Part shown: in pieces, positions 25,263 through 36,802 of the stretch
Position numbering within the stretch: position 1 is the first letter of the stretch
How the letters are laid out: the number at the start of each line of letters is the position of its first letter
Source of the DNA: Stercorarius parasiticus
Taxonomy: Eukaryota > Chordata > Aves > Charadriiformes > Stercorariidae
DNA length: 64,000 nt
Direction: 5' to 3'
Assembly: GCA_013396915.1 (NCBI GenBank)
Contig: VWZL01002186.1
Coordinates: forward strand, 1-64,000
Notes under the pieces: generated by a model
The model's input: only the letters and a program-made list of their open reading frames with translations
Told to the model about the DNA's origin: nothing
Databases searched by the model: none
Translations under genes and position numbers: made by a program

Positions 25263-27524
25263 CGTGGCACACCAGCAGACCCACCAGCACCATGTGCCTG
25301 CTGGTGCCTCCAGCCTGGGGACCACGCTGCTCACCCAGGGCTGGCAGTGAGGAATCATGGCCAGCCTCGGGCAGTGGGTGCCCACAACAGCAGCCTGGAA
25401 AGTGTTTATCTTCCAGCTTCATTTTTCTGATACACGAGTGTCAGATGTGCTAGGTAGATACGATAGGTAGATGAACGGTCAGCAAGATAAGGCTGGGTAT
25501 GTTTTCTGAACAGCATGAAAATCTCAGTTTATGGCTGTATCAAAGAAAGAATCTAGTCCCTGTGTTTAAAAATTCTGAGAATGTGTACATTCAGTATTTC
25601 ATGTATCCTAAAGTCTGAGACTGCAGCTAGGAAATAAAGAGAATAACAGATTTCTTATTTGTAAGGACCTCATGACTTTGGCAGGCCTGACTCAGTATTT
25701 CTGAACGCTTGGTGTTGGCCCTACCCTCATTTCCATTCTCACACAGCCCCTTTATCCAGCTCCCCCGAGCCAGCAACGTGCTTTTCCTCGTCAAGAAATG
25801 CCAGGGTGGGAGAAGTGAGCTACCAGCTCTCCCCTCACTCTTTCCCATTCCTCAGCAGAGGATTCTTGCAGTGAGGCTGTGGTTTCACATCAGCTGGCGT
25901 AAGCTGTCCCCTGCTGCTGCCCCCCCTCACTGCTGGGGATATGAGCATCCCCAGAGCCACCGCCAAGGACCCACTTCTGCTACCTGGTCAGCCAGGCTGA
26001 AAATTACCTTTTTTCCTTCTGCTTGGTTTTTTTCTTTTTTTTTTTTCTTTTTCCTGAGTGATCTTTAACTCAGACCTGTCCGCTGAGCCATCTTGGTGCG
26101 CAGCCACAGAAATAATCCTACTGGCAACGGTCAAGGAGAGGACGGGGCTGGGAGAAAGGGGTGGGAGCCATGGGGCTGCTTCCGCTGACTGCTGCCAAAA
26201 CGCACGTGCATGGAAGCACATCCCGTTAGCAAGGCTGGGATGTCTCATGGTGGTCGCTGCTTGAAATGGAGCCCTTCGGTCCTTGTTAGATTTCCTTTTT
26301 TATGAGTACGGTAGGCAGAGACTTTGCGATTTTTCTTCCTACTGAATCAACGTAAAGAAGCTGGGAGATAGCTGGTGATTGTTTGTGTCAAAACAAACAC
26401 TTTTGTGCAGGACACAATACATTTCCTCTGAAACATACAGGAAAGTGATATTAATTACCTCACCAATTCCATGTGTATCTGATTCCTTATTTTTGATCTG
26501 GAGCTATCCTGCTTCTTTTCGACTCATTGATTCAAAACATCAGGCTTAAGAAAACTCTGGAGAGCAAACAAGGAAATCCTCACTATCCCTTTCGTAATGT
26601 AAACTTAGATTTTCTTTGCTTTCTTCTAAAAAAAAATAAAAAGAAGTTTAAATCCCTATTCTTATATCAGTTCAATTTAGAAATAATAAAAGTATTCTAT
26701 TTGCTTTCACACTGACATATTTAGTGCTGTTTTTAAATACCCTTATTAGGTCTAATCATCCTCCCCAAAATATATTTGTGTTTAACAGTGTTTTACAGTA
26801 CCCCATAGCTTACTCTCTGTGATACATCAAAAGAAATACGGGACACTTTCTTTGCTATCTCCCAAACCAGTCTAGTAAAGAAAACAAATAAACCAATTTT
26901 CTCCTCCAATATGTGTCCTAAAAACAGTTTAAGGGAGCCTGTGGTCTTTTCTGCGATTCTATTTTATATTTACACTCAGTGTTCTAGTCCCCTTTGGGTT
27001 AAAAAAAAAAGCCCTTAATTTGAAAACGTGGAATATATTCAAATTGTTTAATTGCATGGTCAAGGTATGGGAAGGGATAAATGAACCTGGGGATGGCAAG
27101 GGAAAAAGGACTAGCTGAAAAACTACTAGCTCTCCATTACTATCGTGTCTCTCTTAATTTGTAGCATGTGACAAATCTGGGTATAATACTGTAGCTGCTA
27201 AGCCCCATGACCTGAGGGTAGATCCCTACAATTCTGGGTAACTGAATGGCAGGGACCTAGGGTTGGTGACCTTTCTCCAGAAAGAAATCACGGCTGTCCG
27301 CCAGAATGTGCACCTGGGTTTCTACCTGTGAACGCAAGAGCCAGTGTTGGATTAGCTTTTGTCCTCATAAATTGTCAGGAGGTAGTCATTGTCCCGCCCT
27401 GGACAGGGGAACTCGGCAGCTGTCAGGTCTCACAGGCTGTACACAGCTGCAGGTACGCATACTCTGATGCTAGCAAAAATGCCACTTTTCATAATTTCGC
27501 TGTTCCTCATTGCATAATATACAA
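25263..27524. other. Unique sequence, no supported gene; T-rich tract
   Basis: The interval includes a pyrimidine-rich tract at about 26,009-26,055 (mostly T with single C interruptions). No recognisable exon follows it: the following plus-strand frames carry no family signature. Confidence 0.6.
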
Positions 27525-27626
27525 ACATATATATGATGTTAAATCTGCATAGCACATATATAAATGTATATAATGTGTACATGTGAGTGTGTACATATAT
27601 ATCTCTCTCTCTATCTATATATCTCT
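27525..27626. repeat. AT/GT/CT microsatellite cluster
   Basis: Alternating short ATAT, GTGT and TCTC/TATC blocks form a compound, imperfect microsatellite of about 100 bases. It would be length-variable between individuals. Confidence 0.85.
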
Positions 27627-29800
27627 AAAGTTGTTATATTTATCTAACAACTGAAATAGCTCCTAAAAAGAAAAAAAGTACAAGTCAGGTCCTGACACCC
27701 TCTTCAGCATCCTTGCACTACCCTTCCAGTGCAAATTATCCTAAAGCAGTACACCTACTTCTTGGTGCACCCAGGGGGAAAAAAAAAAAAGTAAAAGAAA
27801 AAAGTGTGAAGTCCTGAGGGGTTTACGTTGCAGAGCAGAGGCTGGCTGGAGTAAGGAGGTAGTTAGGACATCTTTGAAACTCCAGCAACCTCCAAGTACA
27901 GGTTGGGACTCTCAGAAGCCGTTGCCGTTGTCAGAAACTATTTGGCTGTTCTAGTCCATATCCCCAGACCTGGGAACAACCGAGACTTGGTACCCTGCCT
28001 GCTGGTTTTGCCCTGCTGGCTGCTCAGCGGCATTTGGGCATTTGCTTCAAAAAGGGAAACAAATAAGCTAAGAAAGCTGCTACTAACAGATCCACGTAGT
28101 TCAATATCGTTAGAGTGTTACTATGCCATATTTCCAAGATCACATAGTAAGTGACTGCATTTTGTGTGCAAGTAACAGAAAATGTGAGGTTCGGTTTCTC
28201 GTGAAAGAACAAACCTATTAGATGATCAAGGGAAGCTATAACAGAACTGATTGGGATAAATCTAAAAGAGCAGTGTAAATCCATTAAGCTGGTAATTGTC
28301 TATGTGTGATAACCTCATTTTAGATACTACACTTTTCTTGTAGTAATACTAACACAGAACTATAAAATTTAGGGCTTCTTTTCGTGTCTGCTCCATCCCA
28401 GTGGGATCCCCGCCTGAAATACTGCTCCAAGGGATGCAGCACATAATCAGTCTCTTTGAAACAGCTTCAGTAACGCTGAATCCATATAAGTGTGGATGCC
28501 AATTATGCTAATGAAACTGCAATGGGACCGTGTTTCTAGCCATCCTCTAACAGAGCTGTAAAACTATTGTCACTCTCAGCAACTAAATTTGTGTAGCATA
28601 CGACCACATAGAGTACTGAAACTTACTGTATGGTGGGGGTGATGCCAGATGTTCCTGAAACCTAAGATCAAGAAAAAAAGACCAAGAAAGCAACAGGTAA
28701 CTGTAGAAAACGTGGGGGTTTTTTTCCTATATTCACCTTTCCACTTTTCCTATTTTCACATCTCCAGAAGATACAAGGCTCAGGCAAACAATGTCTATAG
28801 CACTCTCCTTTCTTGCTCCACGTTTCCCTCCAAGGCAATGCTCCATCCTGAGGAGAAGGCACTGGCAAACCATAGCGGGCTAGCAAAAGATCAGGATGCC
28901 CCTGAGAAAAATAAAGGCACATCTTTAACGTCTTCTCTCCATTTCCTCTTTTGGGCTGGTAAGATCTCTTTCAGAAATGCGGCATTCATGCCTTGGCCAG
29001 GCAGTGCTTTAGGCTCAGGCAGGACCAGTCATGTGTGGTTTCTCTTTTCCGCTCTTGCATCCTCTCACACAGTGGTTCCTGTGGCAAGGATAACTCTTCT
29101 TCCCAGGCGAAAAGTGAGGGGTTCAAAGACTACATATTAAAATACTTGCATTCCCCCCCTGCCCTTAAAATACCCTTTGACTAGAAGCTACGCTACTTTC
29201 TGCAGGTGTAGCTCCAAAATAAATGCCTCAATCAGGAGGCCAAGGAACTTAATCTAAAGGCTTAAATTTTGACAGAGTAGTAGTATATGATCTCAGTGCA
29301 TCAACTCAGGCTGTAATTTCAATTCAGATTTGCATATTAGATGGACATTTTTGCATAAATGACACTCGCACCTATGCATACTTAGAATTTAGAGTTTCTC
29401 TGTCAACCCTATAGAAATGTCTTTACAGCCTGGAAATGCTATAATCATCTCTGCAGTACACCATGGGTCAAGGTACAAATCAGCTTATGTGAACAACACT
29501 ATTAAACCTACTATAAAATCCTACTGAGGACACTTTTAGGGTGTGGTGGGAGTAATTAATACAGATAATGAGAAGACACAGACAGGAATATGGATTCATC
29601 ACGAATAAAAGCTTTCACGCATGATTAGTCAGGAAAAGAGAAAATGGCAAAGCAAGACTGACCGGTCTTTACATTATTGGGCTATTATTTCTTGCATGGG
29701 TGGAAAGTCCTTCCTCACTATTTTTTTTTCCCACATTAAATCCTATCAGCATCATTACAGTTCCAGGACTGCAGTGTTTCACCAGCCCTTCATCCATTCT
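27627..29800. other. Unique sequence with motif-dense AT-rich patches, no supported gene
   Basis: No coding exon is recognised. The longest frame (plus 28,649-29,140, 163 codons) begins lysine-rich and shows no domain. Two patches carry motif sets typical of developmental enhancers: 28,480-28,540 (CAATTATGCTAATG, combining homeodomain- and octamer-like sites) and 29,318-29,365 (ATTTGCATATTA, then TTTTGCATAAAT). Whether they are conserved cannot be judged from one sequence. Confidence 0.5.
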
Positions 29801-29910
29801 TCATGCACACCTATTACCGATGCTACAGTCCCACAGAAACAGCTTTGAAATCACCATTACTCTCAAAGCTGTTTCCGTGAGACTGTAGTATCAGTAATAA
29901 GTGTGCATGA
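29801..29910. repeat. Inverted repeat at CR1 5' junction, 50-bp arms
   Basis: The left arm (29,801-29,850) and right arm (29,861-29,910) are reverse complements at 44 of 50 positions, separated by a 10-base loop. All six differences are transitions. The right arm runs into the CR1 ORF2 sequence (the position of the FADDTKL motif, here 'tgcatgacactaagctg'), so the left arm is an inverted copy of CR1-derived sequence. This looks like a fold-back or twin-priming product of the insertion that lies immediately to the right. Confidence 0.9.
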
Positions 29911-30772
29911 CACTAAGCTGAGTGGTGCGGTTGATATGCCAGGGGGACGGGATGTCACCCAGAGGGACCTGGACAAGCTAGAGAGGTGGGCCCGAGCAAA
30001 CCTTATGAAGTTCAACAAAGCCAAGTGCAAGGTCCTACACCTGGGTTGGGAGATGACGTGATAGACAGCAGCCCTGCGGAAAAGGACTTGGGGGTACTGG
30101 TGGATGAAAAGCTGGACATGAGCCAACAATGTGCACTTGCAGCCCAGAAGGCCAATTGCATCCTGGGCTGCATCAAAAGAACTGTGGCCAGCAGATCCAG
30201 AGAGGTGATTCTGCCCCTCTACTCTGCTCTCGTGAGACCCCACCTGGAGTACTGTGCCCAGCTCTGGAGCCCTCAGCACAAGAAGGACATGGACCTGTTG
30301 GAACGGGTCCACAGGAGGGCCATGAGGATGATCAGAGGGCTGGAGCACCTCTGCTATGAAGACAGGCTGAGAGAGTTGGGGTTGTTCAGCCTGGAGAAGA
30401 GAAGACTCCGGGAAGAGCTTATAGCGGCCTTCCAGTACCTGAAGGGGGCTTATAAGAAAGCTGGGGAGGGACTGTTTGCAAGGGCATGTAGCGATAGGAC
30501 AAGGGGCAATGGTTTTAAACTAGAGCAGGGTAGGTTTAGATTAGACGTTAGGAAGAAGTTCTTTACAATGAGGGTGGTGAAGCACTGGAACAGGTTGCCC
30601 AGAGAGGTGGTGGAGGCTCCATCCCTGGAGACACTCAAGGCCAGGCTGGATGAGGCTCTGAATAACCTGATCTAGTTAAAGATGTCCCTGCTTACTGCAG
30701 GGGGGTTGGACTAGATGACCTTTAAAGGTCCCTTCCAACCCAACACATTCTATGGTTCTATGATTCTATAGA
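29861..30772 (+). mobile_element. CR1 LINE, 5'-truncated, with long open RT tail
   Basis: The element carries the C-terminal part of CR1 ORF2 and the whole 3' UTR. Readable landmarks are [57 protein letters not shown] and [16 protein letters not shown], ending at a TAG near 30,675. The 3' UTR has 'ggggttggactagatgacc' and ends in ATTCTATG-type octamers at about 30,747-30,772. The reverse-transcriptase frame is open from about 30,060 to 30,675. A deletion near 30,040-30,060, between the LMKFNK...VLHLG segment and AEKDLG, shifts frame, so the first ~22 codons of the open frame starting at 29,986 are not CR1 protein. The start is truncated and no promoter is present, so the copy cannot move by itself. 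Confidence 0.97.
29986..30675 (+). pseudogene. CR1 ORF2 C-terminal fragment (229 codons open)
   Basis: This is the coding remnant within the CR1 copy: the region C-terminal to the reverse-transcriptase catalytic core. The endonuclease domain and the catalytic FADD box are absent. From about codon 25 the sequence follows the family without a stop. The first methionine is in the wrong frame relative to CR1, so the protein as read is not a natural product. The 200-odd intact codons suggest a fairly young insertion compared with the relics at 33.6 and 36.4 kb. Confidence 0.9.
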
Positions 30773-33610
30773 TTGCTGCAAATGCATCTGCCTTCAATTC
30801 TGTCATCGCTTTGTAGACCATGACAATTGCAGTCCACAATCTTTTTGTAAAAATCAATGAAAACATACAAATGTGTTGTCACGTTTTCCCATTCTCTCAG
30901 CTTTGAAGGGACATCTTGCTAACCACGCTGATTCCATGATGGGCAAGGGGTGCTTGGAATTACCACTGTGGTTAAAGGCTGGCAGCCTTTTAGGGATAGG
31001 CTTAATTCTCTGTCATGCCTGCAAATCCATGCGGATGTTCCTCGCTTACTTCACAGGCTGTCGGTTGAAGAGCAAAGGCAGCCTACAGTGTGTGTTGGGT
31101 CCTTGAGTCCCTGAGTCACCCGCTCTGTCCCCACTCCACAGACTGCAGAGCTGTTCATGAAGCAGTTCCTAAACCCTTGCTATTTACACCCTGTCATTTG
31201 AAAAATGTATCTTTACAAGTTTCAAAATGAGGTAGAAATACTAATCTTGTCAGGTGTCACCCAGGTGTCAGGTGACATTTACTATGCCTTTTCTTGAGAC
31301 AGAGCCCAGAGATGTGCTATGATATTTGATCATGAGGCTGCTCAAATGCCCCAAACACAAAGTAGTTTTCAAAATTAAGTTTCCAGGCACTGACATTAAC
31401 ACATAGTGCTGACAAAATTCAGAAAACTAATATTTATTTATCTCCTAAAAAATCCATTTTGAAAATATTAAACATTATTTGCGTAACTGGCTCTATATTA
31501 TTATTTCTCTCTTGCATACAGCTCTATTTTAACTTAATTATGTTTGCCATCTGCTCAGTACTCTATAAACAGATTTGCTTAGAAAAATAGAACTACCTTC
31601 TCTACCACAGGTAGCTTTGCCTTTGACTCCAGAGCAAAGGGCCGAACAGCTGTCAGTACCCAAAGGAATGCTCAGAAGAAAACATCTTCATTTGAAGAAG
31701 AGGAGCAAGGAATGACATCCCATCTTAGCAAGGCAGACCCTTCCCTCTGCATTCCACTGGAGGCTTCAGCTTCCCATCCTCAGCCCTGACCTGGCACTAG
31801 ATATTCGTACAACCCGGGCTCAAGGAGTTTGCTGAACAGCAAGAAGCCAAGAAGCGTTACATTGCTCATGTGTTTCTGAGGGTCATGATGTTTCTGGGTA
31901 TGATCTGAACTGCTCATTAGAAATGTTGAGATATGCACACTGGATAAAATGCCTTCAGAAAAACCTCATACATCATACCCAGAGTTGCAAAGGTACGTAC
32001 AAAGAATGCAGAAATATACAGATGGGAGTAGGGAATAAAGGTATGCGGAAAACTCAACAATTTTATGGGATTTGCCCATGCCTTAAGCTATTTGAAGCTT
32101 GAGTACCTATTTTGTCATTCCTTGCTTCTTACTCGCTGCTGCCACCACGTGTTACCACGATTTTTTTTTCGGAAATAATAATGCCCCTTGAAATAGAAAC
32201 GTGTATACTGCTGTGGGCGAGAAGGACCTGAAAACTGGTAAGACACTACTCAAGAGAAAAGATGTGAAATGGGCTAGCCATTCCTTGGAAGACTGGGCAT
32301 TGCTGGGAACCATATAACAAACTTCAGAAGGGTCCCATATAAGCGAAAGCATCAAATTCTGAATTGGGGGTTCATGCCATTTAATACCAGTGGAGTTTAT
32401 GGATATGCATTAGGAAATGCCAGGCTACTGCAAGTACATACACTGACAGTCTCTCTCTCTCCCGTGCCTTCCTCTTGCACTTGGATCTTTTGTCATGCAT
32501 TTTGGGAATGACAAATGCATCAGTAATGAACGAATGTGGACTGTGCTCAGGAAAGCAGTTTCTTCCTAATTCCCATGATCTGGTAGTGTGCCTGTTTCCT
32601 AAGGAATGAAAGCCAGTATTACCATTTGGGCTTATCAAGAGTAATTGTGGACATTTTTGCTATCAGTACAAATGACTAATTAAAAGGTTTTTGACATTTG
32701 CTGTGTCTCCATGGTACAAAATGGGCGTAAGTTTTACCTATGTTATTACACACTGTATTAAAAACGAATGAGGCTCAGAGCTAGTAGGACCGCAAATTCC
32801 TACAATCTAAATTTCCCCCAGTGCAGCTTGATTCTCTGCTAAATTTATTTCATTTTAAATGACTCTTAAAGGATGACATTTAAGTGACAATCTGTTGATA
32901 GCTAATCACAGGCTTACCGCATACCATTTCAATGGAATATCTCCATATGAGAGTTAAGGTTTGTGTAACAATTTGCTGGTTTATGGTCCTGTTTTGGGAA
33001 ACAGGGAGCATATGCACGGCTTAGCTCTTCTCCCCTCTGTCTTGCAGGGTCTGAAAGCACATGCCTAGGTATAAATGCAGTGTTACCAGTTCTCACGTTG
33101 GTTAATCTGTTACCAGCACGTACTCCTGGGCCAAGGCATGATTTCAGAATATCAGCTTTCCTTTAAAACACAAAAGCAAGTTTAGTTTCCAGCTTTCGTG
33201 ACTGAGAGAGAATGGATGGGTAATTCCGGCTCCAAACCAAGAGTGATGCTGAAGATGTGTACTAAATCATGTGATGTTGAGAGACTGCTTATGCATATGA
33301 CACTGCTGAAAGTTTGTCAAAAGTCAGTGGTCCTCTGCACATACGTGCTTCCAGCTGAACCTGTGCTTATATACCTTGCTGGACCAGCGGGCTGGGAAAC
33401 AATAGGGAGATAATGTTTGGTCAGGACTTGGTGAAGAGAAGATGAAATGGGAAAGACACAGATATGAGAGTCTGATCTTGCTTTGCATAAAATGTAGCCT
33501 ATTTAGGAACTAATCCTGCTTTTGTCTGGATTTTTAATTCCAATGCCTACAAAGCGTTTTTTGAGAAAACAGAAGCAGATTCTTCACAGTGGTGCATTGC
33601 AAGGGCACAT
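30773..33610. other. Unique sequence, no supported gene
   Basis: No exon, repeat family or RNA gene was recognised. An AT-rich patch at 32,640-32,710 contains 'agtaattgtgg' and 'tgactaattaaaagg', again homeodomain-like, without further support. Confidence 0.6.
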
Positions 33611-33860
33611 GAGGAAAAAAAGCTGTATCTTGAAAGAGGAGATGCTCTGGATATAAGGAAACATCATGAGAGCAGTTGAGCATGGGAAGACACTACCCAG
33701 AGAGGCTGCGCAGTCTGTGTCCTTGGAGGTTTTCAAGACCTGACTGGATAAAGCCCTGAGCACTCTGGTCTGCTCTCGTAGTTCACTCTGCTCTGTGAGG
33801 AGGCTGGACAGGAGCCCGCCTGAGGTCCCTTCCCACTTGGGTTACTCCATGACACTGTTA
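33611..33860 (+). mobile_element. Degraded CR1 LINE 3' end (older subfamily)
   Basis: The sequence from 'acccagagaggctgcgcagtc' through 'ccttggaggttttcaagacc' and 'ataaagccctgagc' to 'cctgaggtcccttcccac' matches the 3' end of a CR1 subfamily, with many substitutions. The terminal octamers have decayed to 'gttactccatgac'. No reading frame remains. It is on the same strand as the 30-kb copy but clearly older and from a different subfamily. Confidence 0.85.
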
Positions 33861-36375
33861 TACTATGGGCTTAAATGCCAGCAAGAGCAGTCTTCAGCAG
33901 TGTTGAAAAGTAACCATCATGCACTAACATTAAAGCCTATATTTTAATAAAAAGGACAGATTAAATTTCAAGGGTCAGTTTTCAAAGAAATATTAAAAAA
34001 TGTGGGACTCACATTTCGTTCTGTGGGGCAGGAACACCATTATTAATGGGAGAAGAGAATGGAAGGAAACTCTGACTTGATTTGGTGTCAGCGTAATACT
34101 AGTGTAGGCATCACCTCTGTGATCACCCTGTGTCCTATCAAGGCTTTTTCAAAAATATAGGAAGTACAAGGTCACTTCTGTAATAGGACCTAGGTCCTTC
34201 AGGTGGAATGAATTTCATTATTTTGAGCCCCGATACTTTCCACTGCCAACCCCCCTTGACACGGCATACTCTTCATACGTGCCCCAGTTTGGGGCCTGAT
34301 GGCAGACACCTAACAGTCTGTCTCAGACAGTCTCCAACATTACGTAATCAATATTGCATTTTCCTCCATTCTTTCTTCCATTTCCAGCACATCATCATGA
34401 AGTGCTTTGTTATAACATACTTTCCTATTGCTTACTGCCCAGCTACTGGCCCTTAGAGAAGCAGGAAGAGAAGTGAATGCAAACACCAGGAGTGTCCTGT
34501 CATTAAAGAAATGAGATTGTGTTTGACTTCACTTTCTAGAACAGTGACGGTAAACCAGTACTTCCAGCTTATGGAGTCATGATATATTCTACCTGAGGGA
34601 CAAGACAGAGGAGAATTAGGTCCTCAGTTTTGTGCTGTTGTCTTTGACCCTTGGTTAAGGTTGTATGTATGTCATTACTGTGATGCTATGATGCCATATA
34701 TTCTTTTGTGTTTGGCAGAGAAAAGTGCTTGTAGCTCCACTAATTTATTTCAAAGCTGATGTGGGTGTCCTGAGTGCTCTATAATCTTGAAACAACTAGC
34801 GTTGCCTTCTTGGAGCTGTCACTACAGCATTTGGTGGAAAACAGAAAGGGGAAAAAAAGTGTGTATTTTGGAGGATGTGAAGGGATTCAAATCAGTTTAA
34901 AAGGATAAATAAAGGCAATGTTTCTTTAACAGGGTAATCCATATGAGACTTTCCTACCAAGTACAAAAGGATCTACATCAGCTACCTCTAGGGCAAGTCT
35001 AAAAAATATTGCAAATGATTTAGGCAGTCATTAAATATGACCTTTGTTCTTGGCAGCCGCACAAGGAAAGCAAGAAATAATTAAGCAAGCGACTGTTGAA
35101 AGCACTACTGACCGATTTCAACACTGAGTTTGTTTTCTGCTGTGAGATGGTTTTGCCTCTCGTTGTTTCATTTTCCCATGTTGAAAGTAAGACACAAATG
35201 TCATTTTAGCGTCTACAAATCTAGTTATGGTAATTAGCGTTATACATTTAGAAGTGGCATCAATTATTTTCATACATACTGCAGCATCCAGCATTACTGT
35301 TTATGTTTTTATGTTTCTAGGTTATGAATTTTTTAGTAATTCTCTGGAATCTGCCAAGTACAGTACAGTGTATTGCTGAGTTCTGGAAAAAGGCAGCACC
35401 GGGCCAAACACTCCTTCAAGGCATAAGAAATGAATAAGAAAAGTCTTTCAATGCTTTGCCCCTTCCTCTCACTGAGCGGAACCAAAACAGTCTAACTGCT
35501 CAAAGAATAGCCTTGGACATCTGCTCTGACTACTGACAGGTGCTAAAAAGGCTTTCCAAAATGCCTAAGTATTTAGCTACCAAACTCCTCTTGATTGTCA
35601 TGAAATTAGGCAGCTCAGCCTTTGGAAAATCCCAGTAGGGTCCAGATTCTTTGAGATATTTAAGCAGTTGTACAAAGATTCAGATTCTTTTACCAGAAGA
35701 ACCCAAATGCATTTTATTTTTAGACATCTACTGAAAGAAATTGGCCCCTTTTCTCTTACCCTAAACACTTGCAGTGAGATACAATACAGCAAAATACACA
35801 CGGGGAACCTCTTTAAAGCAAGTATATTACAAGCTAGTTTACCTCGAATATCTGTTTTCTCATCTCACTTTTTATGAATGAGAGAGAATACTTCTTGATA
35901 TTGTAAGAAATACAAATTTGAATAGGCTTTGAATCTTCAGATCTATTACAGCAGACCCTCACTGGGATATTGCACTCAGAAGATGGCGGCACTATCTACC
36001 CTGATAATAGAAGACAGAAAACAAAAATTTGCAGGCATTAGAAGCTGCAGGAATTCAAGTATTGAAGTAACAACAAATTCTTTCTATGTAAATAGTAAAA
36101 ACTGGACAGAGAGTTCTACTAGAAAGTCAACCAAAAATAGACGTCTGTTGTGTACAATAACTTATATTCCATAGTTTACCCGTCCCAATTTCATGCTACT
36201 AATTGCAGTCAAACTCATTAACACGCCCCATTTCCACTTAAAATATATCACAAGTTGAATAAATACCAACAATGTCAAAAGCTGTGAAAAGCCAAACATT
36301 ACTTTTGAGTGCTGTGAGTGCAAACTGAGAAGAGCGTGGATCTGGTGGAGAAAGCCAGGTCGAGAGCAACAATTA
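33861..36375. other. Unique sequence, no supported gene
   Basis: Nothing recognisable on either strand beyond short chance frames. The interval is AT-rich with no notable simple repeats. Confidence 0.6.
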
Positions 36376-36802
36376 ATGCCATGTTACCAGACGCTGTGTT
36401 TTATGACCACAGGTTAAAAGAACTGGAGTTATCTTGTCAAGCAAGGAGAAGAGCTACGGTGGGAAGTGATACCTCTTGAAATATGTAAACGGTTAGAAAA
36501 GTGGAACGAACTACTATTTATTGGAATATCCCCCGTGGAGTGGATGCGAACTAAAGGGCTTCAAATGCAGCAAGGAAGATTTAGGTGAGATATTAGGAGA
36601 CAAAATATTTAACCGTAAGGGCTAGTTGAAGACAGGACTAGAAGGCCTGGAGGGGCTGTGCACTTGCCACCAGAGACCGGCCTTCATGACATCTGCCAAA
36701 TGTGGGAAAGGTCTGGCTGGCTCTGCTACAAGGCAAAAGGATGGACTAGATGAGCTCTTGGACTCCCTTCCAGCCCTCATTGCTGTGATTCTGAGGTTCA
36801 TC
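36376..36802 (+). mobile_element. Ancient CR1-clade LINE relic
   Basis: Degraded landmarks of a CR1-type element appear in order: 'aggttaaaagaactggagttat' (position of the RLRELGLF segment), 'atgcagcaaggaagatttaggtgagatattagg' (GRF.L...R), and a 3' UTR with 'aaaaggatggactagatgagctc' and 'ctcccttccagccctcattgctgtgattctgag'. Divergence is much higher than in the other copies and no frame survives, so it is probably one of the old amniote CR1 families. The boundaries are approximate. Confidence 0.75.

Noticed and set aside
28649..29140. 163-codon plus-strand frame starting lysine-rich
   Set aside because: About two to three open stretches of this length are expected by chance in six frames of 64 kb. 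There is no domain and no codon pattern, and the minus strand is also open over part of it.
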